Below, one piece after another: positions 1 through 8,284 of a stretch of DNA of 13,798 nt. Positions within the stretch are counted from its first letter, which is position 1. The number at the start of each line of letters is the position of its first letter. Below the pieces are notes generated by a model. That model saw only the letters and a program-made list of their open reading frames with translations, made no database searches and was not told where the DNA came from. The DNA comes from Sphingomonas bacterium (lineage in GTDB: Bacteria > Pseudomonadota > Alphaproteobacteria > Sphingomonadales > Sphingomonadaceae). The position numbers were made by a program, and so were the translations under genes. The stretch covers positions 1 through 13,798 of the forward strand of contig JAJAYY010000156.1 in the NCBI GenBank assembly GCA_026785965.1, given 5' to 3'.

Positions 1-251
1 ACGGCCACGCCAGCAACGAAAAGCCTGCGATACCCCCAGCTTTCCGCGACATGGGCGCAGGGAAGCAGGCCCATGACCAACGCGAGCTGATAAGCGCTCA
101 CCACCAAGATTGTCCGGGCGGGCGTCGCATCCAGCGAATCCGCAAGAACCGGCAGCGCCACGTTGACGATGCCGGCATCGAGCACAACAAGTGCCATTGC
201 CGCAAGGACTGCCGCAACGCACAGCCGTTCTCTGGAAAGAGCCAGCCTCAT
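1..251 (-). CDS. MFS exporter, DHA2-like (partial, N-terminal 83 residues)
   Basis: The gene runs off the left edge, so only the amino end is present. The translation starts MRLALSRERL and enters a hydrophobic helix containing LDAGIVNVALP, which resembles the first-helix signature of the 14-helix drug:H+ antiporter (DHA2/EmrB/QacA) families. A second hydrophobic segment follows, and then a loop ending GYRRLFVAG, the end of the MFS motif A between helices 2 and 3. The family exports drugs or small metabolites across the inner membrane using the proton gradient. Its ATG overlaps the TGA of the upstream cupin gene (ATGA, 248-251), which points to translational coupling and one transcript. The substrate cannot be told from the sequence. 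The family call is fairly sure; the DHA2 subclass is an inference from the first helix alone. Confidence 0.85.
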   Translation of the reverse strand, partial: MRLALSRERLCVAAVLAAMALVVLDAGIVNVALPVLADSLDATPARTILVVSAYQLALVMGLLPCAHVAESWGYRRLFVAGVA

Positions 252-793
252 GCGCCGGGCAGAACCCACTCGCCGTCGCGATCGACGAAGCGCGTCAGCT
301 TGTGCTCGACTTGGTCTTCGTGGCGAAGATCGCGCTCGGTAAACCGGAACAAAAGCGCGGTCTCGCTCAGGCAGCGCGTGTCGTGGATGTCTCCGGGCAG
401 ATAGGCGCGTGCCTCGCCAGCCCGCAGCACGTGCATGTCGCGCCGGACCAGACGGACCTGTCCCTGGGGATCCGACACCTTCACGTAGGTGCCGACTTCG
501 AGTTCGCCCGATTGCACGCCATAGACGACCCATGCCCGCCCGTGGTCGTGCGGTGGTCTGTAAAGGCTTTGCTGTTCAACATGCGCGAGCAGCATGAAGC
601 CGTGGGCCGGATCGCGATGGAGTTCGCGCGAGACCGGTTGCTCGACGAGCAACACCGCCAGCCATTCCTCGGCCTGCCCAGCCAGCGTGAGCTCGGCCAA
701 GTGCTGGCGGCACTTCGCGACCACTGCGGTGCTGATTGGGGCCCAGTCGGATTGCACACCGGCGATGAATTTTTCGAGTGAGCTGGAAGCCAT
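248..793 (-). CDS. Cupin-fold protein, cysteine dioxygenase-like (3-His iron site)
   Basis: A 181-residue soluble protein with no signal peptide. The cupin core is visible: PPHDHG at residues 80-85, followed by a strand with E97 (QSGELEVG), then YLPGDIHD at 131-138. H82, H84 and H137 would form the 3-His Fe(II) site typical of cysteine and 3-mercaptopropionate dioxygenases, rather than the His/Glu site of ordinary cupins. Known members oxidise thiols to sulfinates with O2; that this one does so is inference. The stop codon overlaps the start of the MFS exporter, so both are probably made together, and a LysR regulator is divergent on the other side. There is no strong Shine-Dalgarno before the ATG. 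It could equally be a non-thiol cupin dioxygenase or a small-molecule sensor. Confidence 0.8.
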   Translation of the reverse strand: MASSSLEKFIAGVQSDWAPISTAVVAKCRQHLAELTLAGQAEEWLAVLLVEQPVSRELHRDPAHGFMLLAHVEQQSLYRPPHDHGRAWVVYGVQSGELEVGTYVKVSDPQGQVRLVRRDMHVLRAGEARAYLPGDIHDTRCLSETALLFRFTERDLRHEDQVEHKLTRFVDRDGEWVLPGA

Positions 794-888
794 GATTCGT
801 TGTCCACTTTTGAACTGTGAAGGGTAGACATACGAGTGGCACTGACAGGGCGGAAGGCGCGCCGATTGCAGCCTATCGTTGCGTTTGA

Positions 889-921
889 CGCTATGTCACG
901 ACCGAATTGCGCCCTATAGCG
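889..921. promoter_or_regulatory. Possible LysR operator (inverted repeat)
   Basis: CGCTAT (889-894) and ATAGCG (916-921) form a perfect 6-bp inverted repeat with 21 bp between. It sits just before the LysR start and inside the divergent intergenic gap. LysR proteins usually bind interrupted dyads in this location. Six-bp arms can occur by chance in a 133-bp gap, so this is only a candidate. Confidence 0.2.
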
Positions 922-926
922 AACAG

Positions 927-1850
927 ATGGCGTTCCCGGATCTCAATCTCCTGCACACACTGGACGTGTTGTTGTCAGAGGGAAGCGTCGCACGCGCCGC
1001 CCGAAAGCTGCGGCTGAGCTCCTCAGCGATGAGTCGAGCCTTGGCGCGCCTGCGCTCGGTCACCGGCGATCAGCTGCTGGTGCGGGCCGGGCGCGGCTTG
1101 GTTCCCACGCCCCGCGCCATGGAGATGCGCGAAAAGGTCCGCCTGCTCGTAGAAGACGCGCATGTCCTGTTGCGCCCGACTGATCGGCTGGATTTGCTGG
1201 CATTGAAACGAACCTTCACCCTGCGCACCAGTGACGGACTTACTGAAACTTTCGGCCCTTCGCTGATCCGGCGCGTCCGCCAGGAGGCGCCGGGCGTTCA
1301 ACTTCGGTTCGTCCGCAAGCTCGACAAGGACAGTCAGGGATTGCGCGATGGCACCGTCGATCTTGAGACCGGCGTGGTAGACGCTTCGATCGGCCCCGAG
1401 ATCCGAACGCAGGCGCTCTTTGCAGATCACTATATCGGCGCCGTAAGGATTGATCACCCGCTCGCGCGCGCTGCCGTGACTTCGGCCGATTACGCCAGTT
1501 GGAGCCATGTTATCGCTTGGCGTCAGGGACTGGACCTGGGCCAAGTCGATGAGTTTCTCCGCGACGTGGGCCTCTCCCGCGTTATCATGACAACCGTCGA
1601 CGGCTTTTCAGCGGCATTGGCTCTCGCGCGCGGTTCGGACCTGATCGCGACAGTGCCCGACAGGCACACCGGGGGCCTTCGGGACGGGATGCACACGTTT
1701 CCGATCCCGCTGCCTGTCCGCGAATTTACGATTTCGCTGCTTTGGCACCCCCGACTTGATGGCGATCCCGCACACCGCTGGTTGCGCGAGACCGTCGGTG
1801 ACGCATGCAGACCGGCGGCGGACGAAAAGTGGCGACTTCGAACAGCTTAG
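927..1850 (+). CDS. LysR-family transcriptional regulator
   Basis: A 307-residue protein of normal LysR length. The winged helix-turn-helix occupies roughly residues 6-64: DLNLLHTLDVLL, then SVARAARKLRLSSSAMSRALARLR as the helix-turn-helix, then LLVRAGRGLVPT as the wing. The remainder is the periplasmic-binding-like effector domain, ending in the usual WHPRLDGDPAHRWLRE segment. I chose the ATG at 927 because MAFPDLNLLHTLD is a typical LysR beginning. An upstream in-frame TTG at 879 would add 16 unlikely residues. The gene is divergent from the cupin-MFS pair with 133 bp between, the usual arrangement for a LysR protein that controls its neighbour and itself. The effector is unknown. Confidence 0.9.
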   Translation: MAFPDLNLLHTLDVLLSEGSVARAARKLRLSSSAMSRALARLRSVTGDQLLVRAGRGLVPTPRAMEMREKVRLLVEDAHVLLRPTDRLDLLALKRTFTLRTSDGLTETFGPSLIRRVRQEAPGVQLRFVRKLDKDSQGLRDGTVDLETGVVDASIGPEIRTQALFADHYIGAVRIDHPLARAAVTSADYASWSHVIAWRQGLDLGQVDEFLRDVGLSRVIMTTVDGFSAALALARGSDLIATVPDRHTGGLRDGMHTFPIPLPVREFTISLLWHPRLDGDPAHRWLRETVGDACRPAADEKWRLRTA

Positions 1851-2133
1851 GGGAACCACGCGGCGTGCTCGGCCCGCAAAGACGCGTGGGTTAATGATCT
1901 AGGAATTCTTGCTGAACGAGAGACTGGTTCGGGACACTCCGCAGATCGGCCCAAACGCCTGTAATGGGCGCTTAGGTGACGTAGCTAAAACGTCCGAAAA
2001 GGGTCGAAAGCGGGCATAGATTGCTCGTGTCTGACCCCCTGATTTTGGGCACGCAAGTTCATCTGCACCAGCCGAACACTGCAGGGAAGTGTGGCGGAAC
2101 CTAACTAACCTAATGTTATATATGGAGAAAATA
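1851..2133. other. Non-coding stretch between lysR and tRNA-Val
   Basis: There is no convincing coding frame in these 283 bp. The lysR-proximal end has a 7-bp inverted repeat, CCACGCG (1856-1862) with CGCGTGG (1883-1889) and a 20-nt loop. It could slow or end transcription but has no clean T-tract. The end next to the tRNA (about 2101-2133) is much more AT-rich than the surroundings. I see no transposase remnant and no copy of the tRNA 3' end. Confidence 0.4.
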
Positions 2134-2208
2134 TGGTGGGCGTGGCAAGGATTGAACTTGCGACCCCTGCGATGTCAACACAGTGCTCTACCACTGAGCT
2201 ACACGCCC
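2134..2208 (-). tRNA. tRNA-Val (GAC anticodon), CCA encoded
   Basis: The minus strand folds into a full cloverleaf. The acceptor stem is GGGCGTG with CACGCCC. The D arm contains AGCTCAGTGGTAGAGC. The anticodon stem CTGTG/CGCAG encloses the loop TTGACAT, giving anticodon GAC (valine). The T arm contains GTTCAATCC. Discriminator A is followed by a genome-encoded CCA (2134-2136). It reads codons GUC and GUU. Confidence 0.96.
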
Positions 2209-2261
2209 ACCCGGGGAAATCCGCCAACCCTCGGACGGGCTCAGCGAGACATCTGGGGCGG

Positions 2262-2290
2262 CCTTTAAGCGGCGATCAGGCCCCGCGCAA
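2262..2290 (-). promoter_or_regulatory. Possible promoter for tRNA-Val
   Basis: On the minus strand TTGCGC (2285-2290) is followed after 17 bp by TAAAGG (2262-2267), about 50 bp upstream of the tRNA 5' end. The -10 match is weak. The tRNA could instead be read from cpdR, which lies upstream on the same strand with no clear terminator between. Confidence 0.3.
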
Positions 2291-2392
2291 CCCTCATTGC
2301 CGGGATTGCATTACGCGTGAGCGCGTCTCCTCGCCCAACCGGGCCAAGCTGGAGCGCGGCCACCAATGAAAACATCGATTTCGTCGAAGCCT

Positions 2393-2770
2393 CTAGAGGC
2401 GCCCGTGCTGGTCCTCGCTCTGGAACATGCGGTCGACTTCGGCGACGAGATCCTTCAGGTGAAACGGCTTCGACAGCAGCTTGGCCTCGGGTGCGGTGCG
2501 TCCACCCTGGAGCGCGACCGCGGCGAAGCCGGTGATGAACATGACCCGGATCGCGGGGTCGATCGCGCTCGCTTTCTGGGCAAGCTCGATGCCGTCCATC
2601 TCGGGCATCACGATGTCGGTCAACAGGAGGTCATATTTGCCCGGCTCGAGCAGTGGCATCGCTTCGGTGCCGCAGCCGACCGCCTCGACATCATAACCGA
2701 CGCGCTGCAGCGCGCGCTGGAGATACTCGCGCATCGACGCATCGTCTTCAGCAAGGAGAATTCTGATCAT
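2393..2770 (-). CDS. cpdR: CpdR-type single-domain response regulator
   Basis: A 125-residue stand-alone receiver domain. Visible receiver residues are the acidic pocket E8-D9-D10 (LLAEDD), the phospho-acceptor D52 (LLLTDIVMPEMDG), T80 (FITG) and K101 (SKPF). There is no output domain. TDIVMPEMDGIELA and the C-terminal KPFHLKDLVAEVDRM strongly resemble CpdR. In Caulobacter CpdR is controlled by the CckA-ChpT phosphorelay and, when unphosphorylated, primes the ClpXP protease for cell-cycle substrates. I chose the ATG at 2770 because the receiver domain begins there; the open frame continues upstream but that extension is antisense to the divergent amidohydrolase. The gene is divergent from the amidohydrolase with 99 bp between. 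The cpdR name is a motif-based call; another stand-alone receiver is possible but less likely. Confidence 0.85.
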   Translation of the reverse strand: MIRILLAEDDASMREYLQRALQRVGYDVEAVGCGTEAMPLLEPGKYDLLLTDIVMPEMDGIELAQKASAIDPAIRVMFITGFAAVALQGGRTAPEAKLLSKPFHLKDLVAEVDRMFQSEDQHGRL

Positions 2771-2869
2771 CACCAACACGATATGAGCGCATCGCTTTAA
2801 ATTTTCCACCCATCTAAATGGCTTCGTGCAATTGCTGTCCGAAAATAGCACGATTAGGCTGCGACACGC

Positions 2870-3721
2870 GTGACTGATCGTTCCTCCTTTGCTGCTTGCC
2901 AGATCGAAATTCGCCCCGGCCGCGGGCGCCCGCTTTTGTTGTCGGTGCCGCATTCGGGACGCGATTATGACCCCGCTTTGCTCGCCCGCGCCAGGCTTGG
3001 CCGCGCAAGCCTTGAGCGGCTCGAGGATCCGCTTGTCGACCAGCTGGTCGAGGGCGCGCTCGATCGCGGGGTTGGTGCGGTGATTGCCCGGGCGCCGCGC
3101 GCGCTGATCGATCTCAACCGCGCCGAGGACGATCTTGACCCCGCGACGATTGCCGGCCGCACAGGCGAGGCGCCGACGCTCCGCGCACGCGCCGGGCTCG
3201 GGCTGCTGCCGTCGCGGCTTGCCGGGCTTGGCGACTTGTGGCGCGCGCCGCTGGCGGAAGACGAACTTGTGGCACGGATCGCCAGCGTTCACCGCCCTTA
3301 TCACGCCGCGCTAACCGCCGCGCTTGAACGGCTGGCGCGCTCATGGGGCGAAGTGGTGCTGATCGACTGCCATTCGATGCCTCCGCGCGCCCGCGGCGAG
3401 GCCAATGTCGTAATCGGCGATCGCCATGGCACCAGCGCGGCCAAGTGGGTCAGCGTGGCCGCGGACCGCATTGCCTCGCGGCTCGGTTTCGCTGTGGCGC
3501 ATAACGCCCCGTTCGCGGGAGGGCATATTGTCGCCCGCCACGGGGCACCTCAACGCGGGATCCACGCCATCCAGATTGAGGTGGATCGGGCCGCTTATTG
3601 CCAGCGCGATGCACGCACCGCGGGGACGGGCTTTGACCGTGTGGCGATGCTGTTCGAAGCGCTCAGCGTCGAGCTGGCGTCAATCATCGAGCAACGCGGG
3701 GTCGGCGTCGCCGCCGAATAA
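2870..3721 (+). CDS. N-formylglutamate amidohydrolase family protein
   Basis: A 283-residue protein starting at a GTG. An in-frame TAG at 2855-2857 and the lack of any early ATG leave little other choice, though no good ribosome binding site is seen. Family motifs in order are SVPHSG (25-30), DLNR (81-84), IDCHSM (165-170), IGDRHG (182-187), GGHIVARHG (217-225) and QIEVDRAAY (235-243). The family is a zinc-dependent hydrolase fold whose classical member (HutG) releases formate from N-formylglutamate at the end of histidine breakdown. No other histidine-degradation gene is here, so the real substrate may be another N-formyl or N-acyl amino acid. It is divergent from cpdR. It has no evident terminator of its own; the hairpin after its stop fits the opposite strand better. 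Confidence 0.9.
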   Translation: MTDRSSFAACQIEIRPGRGRPLLLSVPHSGRDYDPALLARARLGRASLERLEDPLVDQLVEGALDRGVGAVIARAPRALIDLNRAEDDLDPATIAGRTGEAPTLRARAGLGLLPSRLAGLGDLWRAPLAEDELVARIASVHRPYHAALTAALERLARSWGEVVLIDCHSMPPRARGEANVVIGDRHGTSAAKWVSVAADRIASRLGFAVAHNAPFAGGHIVARHGAPQRGIHAIQIEVDRAAYCQRDARTAGTGFDRVAMLFEALSVELASIIEQRGVGVAAE

Positions 3722-3754
3722 AAAACGGCCACCCCGGGGATGCCGGGATGGCCG
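3720..3754 (-). terminator. Rho-independent terminator for the SapC-family gene
   Basis: CGGCCACCCCGG (3726-3737) and CCGGGATGGCCG (3743-3754) form a 12-bp stem with a 5-nt loop. In minus-strand RNA the one imperfect pair is a G-U wobble, and the stem is followed by six U (3725-3720). In plus-strand RNA the same pair is a C-A mismatch and the stem is followed by AAGG. The direction is therefore leftward, ending transcription from the SapC-family gene. The U-tract is antisense to the amidohydrolase stop codon. Confidence 0.8.
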
Positions 3755-3907
3755 AAGGTCAGGGAGGAACGCGCCTTGCGGCGCGATGCTACCGCGCGAC
3801 TGGCTGCCTTCAGGGGAAAAAGCGGCGCTGCGCGGCGCAACTCCAATCAAATGGGGAGCCGTTGCCCCGCCCGCAAGCGGCGGCGCGATCGACCCGCCGC
3901 GCTGCTG
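3755..3907. other. 3' untranslated stretch downstream of the SapC-family gene
   Basis: There are 153 bp between the SapC-family stop codon and its terminator. It is GC-rich with several short self-complementary GCGC runs, and I see no convincing coding frame. It would be transcribed as a long 3' untranslated region. Confidence 0.4.
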
Positions 3908-4696
3908 TCACGCTTCGACCGGAGTCTTCTTTTCGGCGCCGGCCGGACCAGTCCCCTGGGCAACCTGGCGGGCGAAAATGTCGCGCACCAGCGCCAGCGA
4001 GAACAAATGCGCCATCACCAGGCTCAGCATGCCGCTCTGATTCATCTTGCGCAGCTCGTCGCCGCGCAGATCGCGGAACTTGGCCTCATCGACCATTTGG
4101 AAGCCGCGATAGATGAACGGTTGCTCGGCGCCGTCGGGCTGGATCGCGACTTCGCCTTCCATCAGCAGCTTCATCTCCTGCAATTCGGTCATGAACGCTG
4201 CGGTGCGCTGACCGGCCTGCTCGAACTGCTCGCAGAAAGCGAGGATTTCGGTTGTCGCCGCCGCGGGGGACTCGCCGTCGAACAATGCGTCGCCATCTTC
4301 GAAATCACCGATCACGTTGGAACTCGGGTCGAAGCACAGCGACAATTGGTCGCTGTCCTCGGTCAGCCGGGCAAGCAGGAACGGGTAGCGACGGATATAG
4401 GCAGGGATATAGATCGACGGATCGAGCAACTTGCCTTCTTGGTCGAAAAAGGTGTTGGTCCCTTCATGCAGCCCCATCAGAGCGAGCGGCACCGGCGAAT
4501 CACCGGCCGAAAAGATCACCGGGAAAAAGCGACCCGCGAGCATGAATTCATCGACGGTCACCGGGATGGCGTGCATTTGGCCCAGCTCGACAATTCCGTT
4601 GAGACGACGAACTTTCTTGTCGCCATGCGCCTGACGGCTGATTGCCTCGAGATCATTGTACAGCAAGGGAAGGTTGTTGGGCGCTTGGCTCGCCAT
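3908..4696 (-). CDS. SapC family protein
   Basis: A 262-residue protein with no signal peptide or membrane helix. Features recalling the SapC family are the N-terminal LPLLYNDLEAISRQAHGD, the segment HAIPVTVDEFMLAGRFFPVIFS, LMGLHEGTNTFFD followed by YIPAYIRRYPFLLA (roughly residues 74-109), and a C-terminal FQMVDEAKFRDLRGDELRKM. The family was named from Campylobacter surface-array genes, but its molecular role is not established. In sphingomonads related genes often lie beside TonB-dependent receptors and flavin-dependent tryptophan halogenases; no such neighbour is present here. An AGGAGT ribosome binding site (4703-4708) lies 6 bp before the ATG, which fixes the start well. It is a single-gene transcript ending at the hairpin at 3720-3754. 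Confidence 0.85.
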   Translation of the reverse strand: MASQAPNNLPLLYNDLEAISRQAHGDKKVRRLNGIVELGQMHAIPVTVDEFMLAGRFFPVIFSAGDSPVPLALMGLHEGTNTFFDQEGKLLDPSIYIPAYIRRYPFLLARLTEDSDQLSLCFDPSSNVIGDFEDGDALFDGESPAAATTEILAFCEQFEQAGQRTAAFMTELQEMKLLMEGEVAIQPDGAEQPFIYRGFQMVDEAKFRDLRGDELRKMNQSGMLSLVMAHLFSLALVRDIFARQVAQGTGPAGAEKKTPVEA

Positions 4697-4771
4697 CTAT
4701 TTACTCCTGAAAAACGCGGCGCGGGGAATGGCTGAGCCTTGATCGAACGCCGCTTGAGAATAAGCGCGATG

Positions 4772-4800
4772 GCTCTAGAAGCGAGCGGGCGCTTGCGCAA
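4772..4800 (-). promoter_or_regulatory. Possible promoter of the SapC-family gene
   Basis: On the minus strand TTGCGC (4795-4800) is separated by 17 bp from TAGAGC (4772-4777). This would give a leader of roughly 70 nt before the ATG at 4696. The spacing is ideal and the hexamers are moderate matches. Confidence 0.3.
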
Positions 4801-4855
4801 GCCACCGCAGAATTCATCACCTATTCAAGCCCTGGGCGGTTAAGCCATCTCGCTC

Positions 4856-5302
4856 ATGATTTTGCCCGCCACATCCTTCCTTGGATTCATCGCCACGCTG
4901 ACCGGCTGGTTTGGGGTAGTTATGAGCAGCGCGACCGGCCCGGATCCGGCCGTACGGCGGATGATCATTCGCGATGAAATCCTGATTCACGTCCCGATTG
5001 GCAATCGCCCGCCGCCGCTGTTCGAGTGGGAAGAACATAAAGGTCCGAAGTGCCTTCCTGCGGCGGCGATCGTGGGCGCGTCGATTGCCGGGCCCTCGTC
5101 GATCGATTTTGTGCTTCGTGACCGACGCCGGATCCGCGCCAAACTCGACAAGGATTGCGCCGGACTTGATTTCTACGGTGGTTTTTACGTTGAGCCTGCG
5201 GATGGCGGAATCTGTGCCAAGCGCGAGGAGATTCGCTCGCGCGTCGGTGCAAGCTGCCGCATAACCCACTTTCGCCGCCTGGTGCCCAAGCTCAAGCGCT
5301 AG
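4856..5302 (+). CDS. Conserved small exported protein of unknown function
   Basis: A 148-residue frame that I believe is real but cannot assign a function to. The first 23 residues are hydrophobic (FLGFIATLTGWFGVVM) and could be a signal or anchor, though there is no basic residue before them. The rest is polar with four cysteines: KCLPAA, DKDCAGLDFYGGFYVEP, GGICAKREEIRSR and GASCRITHFRRL. The pattern of a central Cys followed by a late 'C..R..IRSR.G..C.I..FRRL' tail looks like a small periplasmic protein common in sphingomonads; this is recollection, not a search. An in-frame TAA at 4841 limits the start to the ATG at 4856 or to the ATG at 4922. The latter has GGGG upstream but would delete the hydrophobic segment. 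It precedes the helicase by 88 bp, with a promoter-like site between. Confidence 0.65.
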   Translation: MILPATSFLGFIATLTGWFGVVMSSATGPDPAVRRMIIRDEILIHVPIGNRPPPLFEWEEHKGPKCLPAAAIVGASIAGPSSIDFVLRDRRRIRAKLDKDCAGLDFYGGFYVEPADGGICAKREEIRSRVGASCRITHFRRLVPKLKR

Positions 5303-5309
5303 CATTTCC

Positions 5310-5339
5310 TTGACATTTTGCCCTTGCCGACGGTAGCGC
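5310..5339 (+). promoter_or_regulatory. Likely promoter of the DEAD-box helicase gene
   Basis: A perfect -35 hexamer TTGACA (5310-5315) is followed after 18 bp by TAGCGC (5334-5339), or after 17 bp by GTAGCG. The -10 match is weak. It would give a leader of about 45 nt before the helicase ATG at 5391, so the helicase probably has its own transcript. Confidence 0.45.
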
Positions 5340-5390
5340 CAATAGGGTGAGCAGTGCGCTGTACGCTCAACTCTTTTTCCGGAACCCTGC

Positions 5391-6797
<1,407 letters not shown>

Positions 6798-6800
6798 GCG

Positions 6801-8252
6801 TTAGCGGTAAGCGAACAGGCACAATTCCGCCGGTTTGACGATCCCGCGCGAGGCGCGATCGAGCAATCGAACCGGGGTTGTGCCGGATTGCCAGGCCAGC
6901 TCCGCGCAACCGTCAATGGCGGTGGCGATGCGCAACGGCCGGCCCGATCCGGGCAGCGCTACGTCATCGATTCCCGGGACCAGCATCAGGAGCGATCGGG
7001 TCGCCGAGTCACTCTCGATTTGACCCGGATAGGAAGTGAGCCACGCTGCGGCGGGCGATTCGGCGGGTCTGAAACTGAGCATGCGCGTTTCGATCGCCAA
7101 GCCCACCCCCCACAACGCCAGCAGCAGCGAACCGACCAGCGCCTTGCGCCCGGCACGCCAGCCTGACATCGCCAGCGCCGCCCCGCCAAGGGCAAGCGCG
7201 CACCCCAGGAGCAGGAACATCCGCGGCTTGGGATCGACCGCGAGCGCGTAGACCAGCAATACCGCGACCAGCAGCGCTGCCCCGACGATCTGCAACGCCG
7301 AACGCCGCCACGCCTCCCGGAGTGTAGCCCGGCACGTCACGAGCAGCAGCGCCGCGCAGGTCGCCAACCAGCCGAAGCGCGGCGAGGCGATGAGGTTGAG
7401 CCACGGATCGACCGGCCACCACAAGTGGATCCCGGCTTCGCGCCGCCACGCCGCGATATAGGCCGGATTGAGCAACGGGCTGTGGCTGGTGTCGAACCCC
7501 TTGGGCAGCTCCTCGCTGGGGATCTCGACATGGTTGAGCGCGAGGTTGAAGCGGGTCAGCGGATCGCCCGTCGCGGCGAGATAAACCGCCATTTCTAGCG
7601 CTACGACCGCAACCAAACCCGGCACCGCCCACAGCAGGATCACGCGACGGCCGCGATCGACGCGAAACCAGGCCAACGCCGCGACACCAACAAATAGGAT
7701 CGATGTCTCGCGCGACGCGAACGCCAGTCCGGCGAGCATCCCCGCGCCAATCGCCAACACCACTGATTGGCGGCGTAGCGCGTAGGTCGCGGCGACCAGC
7801 GCGGCGAGTTGGAAGCATAATTCGGTCGAATCGATCCACGGCTGCAGCGCCGATGCAGTGAACACCGGCAAGGCGGCGAGCATGAACCCGGCGACAAGGC
7901 CGGTCGCGCGGTCGAACCATAACCGCCCGAGCCACGCCAACAGCATGATCGACGCGGCCCAAAATCCGAGCGGGGCCAGGCCGACTGTCGCCCGGCTCTC
8001 TCCAAACAGCCCGGTAAGGAGCGCGATCGGCGCGACCAGCGGCCAGCGGCTCGCCCAATGGTTGGCCGGCAGGCACGCGCCATGCCCCGCGACCCAGCAG
8101 CGCGCGGCCTCGACATAATAAGCGTCGTCGTTGCCGCCCCCCGAAAAGCCGATCGGATTGATCAGCATCACGGCAAGCGCGGCGAAAACGACCGCGATCG
8201 GCCCCGCCCAGCGCGGCAGTCGGTGTTCCAGCCGGTCGAATTTGTCCCCCAC
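6801..8252 (-). CDS. Polytopic membrane protein, GT-C/PMT-like glycosyltransferase candidate
   Basis: With the GTG start at 8252 the protein has 483 residues. About 11-12 hydrophobic helices are visible, for example 17-34, 95-111, 116-134, 144-160, 204-226, 293-307, 321-338, 345-363 and 371-388. The loop after helix 1 contains GGGNDDAYYVEAARCW (38-53). An acidic pair in this first external loop is the hallmark of GT-C enzymes (PMT/ArnT/GT39-like), which move sugars from polyprenyl-phosphate carriers outside the inner membrane. ASRE (179-182) follows helix 6, and a small non-membrane domain covers the last 90 residues. The open frame extends to 8399, but that would overlap tgt by over 100 bp. 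The GTG start lies 32 bp after the tgt stop, though without a good ribosome binding site. Acceptor and sugar are unknown. Confidence 0.7.
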   Translation of the reverse strand: MGDKFDRLEHRLPRWAGPIAVVFAALAVMLINPIGFSGGGNDDAYYVEAARCWVAGHGACLPANHWASRWPLVAPIALLTGLFGESRATVGLAPLGFWAASIMLLAWLGRLWFDRATGLVAGFMLAALPVFTASALQPWIDSTELCFQLAALVAATYALRRQSVVLAIGAGMLAGLAFASRETSILFVGVAALAWFRVDRGRRVILLWAVPGLVAVVALEMAVYLAATGDPLTRFNLALNHVEIPSEELPKGFDTSHSPLLNPAYIAAWRREAGIHLWWPVDPWLNLIASPRFGWLATCAALLLVTCRATLREAWRRSALQIVGAALLVAVLLVYALAVDPKPRMFLLLGCALALGGAALAMSGWRAGRKALVGSLLLALWGVGLAIETRMLSFRPAESPAAAWLTSYPGQIESDSATRSLLMLVPGIDDVALPGSGRPLRIATAIDGCAELAWQSGTTPVRLLDRASRGIVKPAELCLFAYR

Positions 8253-8284
8253 TGCGCCGGTGTGACGCGCCGCGTGTGTCAACG

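Noticed and set aside
2120..2136. Direct repeat ATATGG (2120-2125 and 2131-2136) at the tRNA 3' end
   Set aside because: It is only 6 bp in an AT-rich spot and easily due to chance; it is too short for an attachment site.
2771..3304. Upstream extension of the cpdR reading frame
   Set aside because: The extra 178 residues are antisense to the amidohydrolase and do not resemble a receiver or sensor domain; the receiver fold begins at the ATG at 2770.
3740..4735. 331-residue open frame on the plus strand
   Set aside because: It lies opposite the SapC-family gene, which has a strong ribosome binding site and family motifs. The antisense frame is open only because of GC-rich codon bias and has no recognisable motifs.
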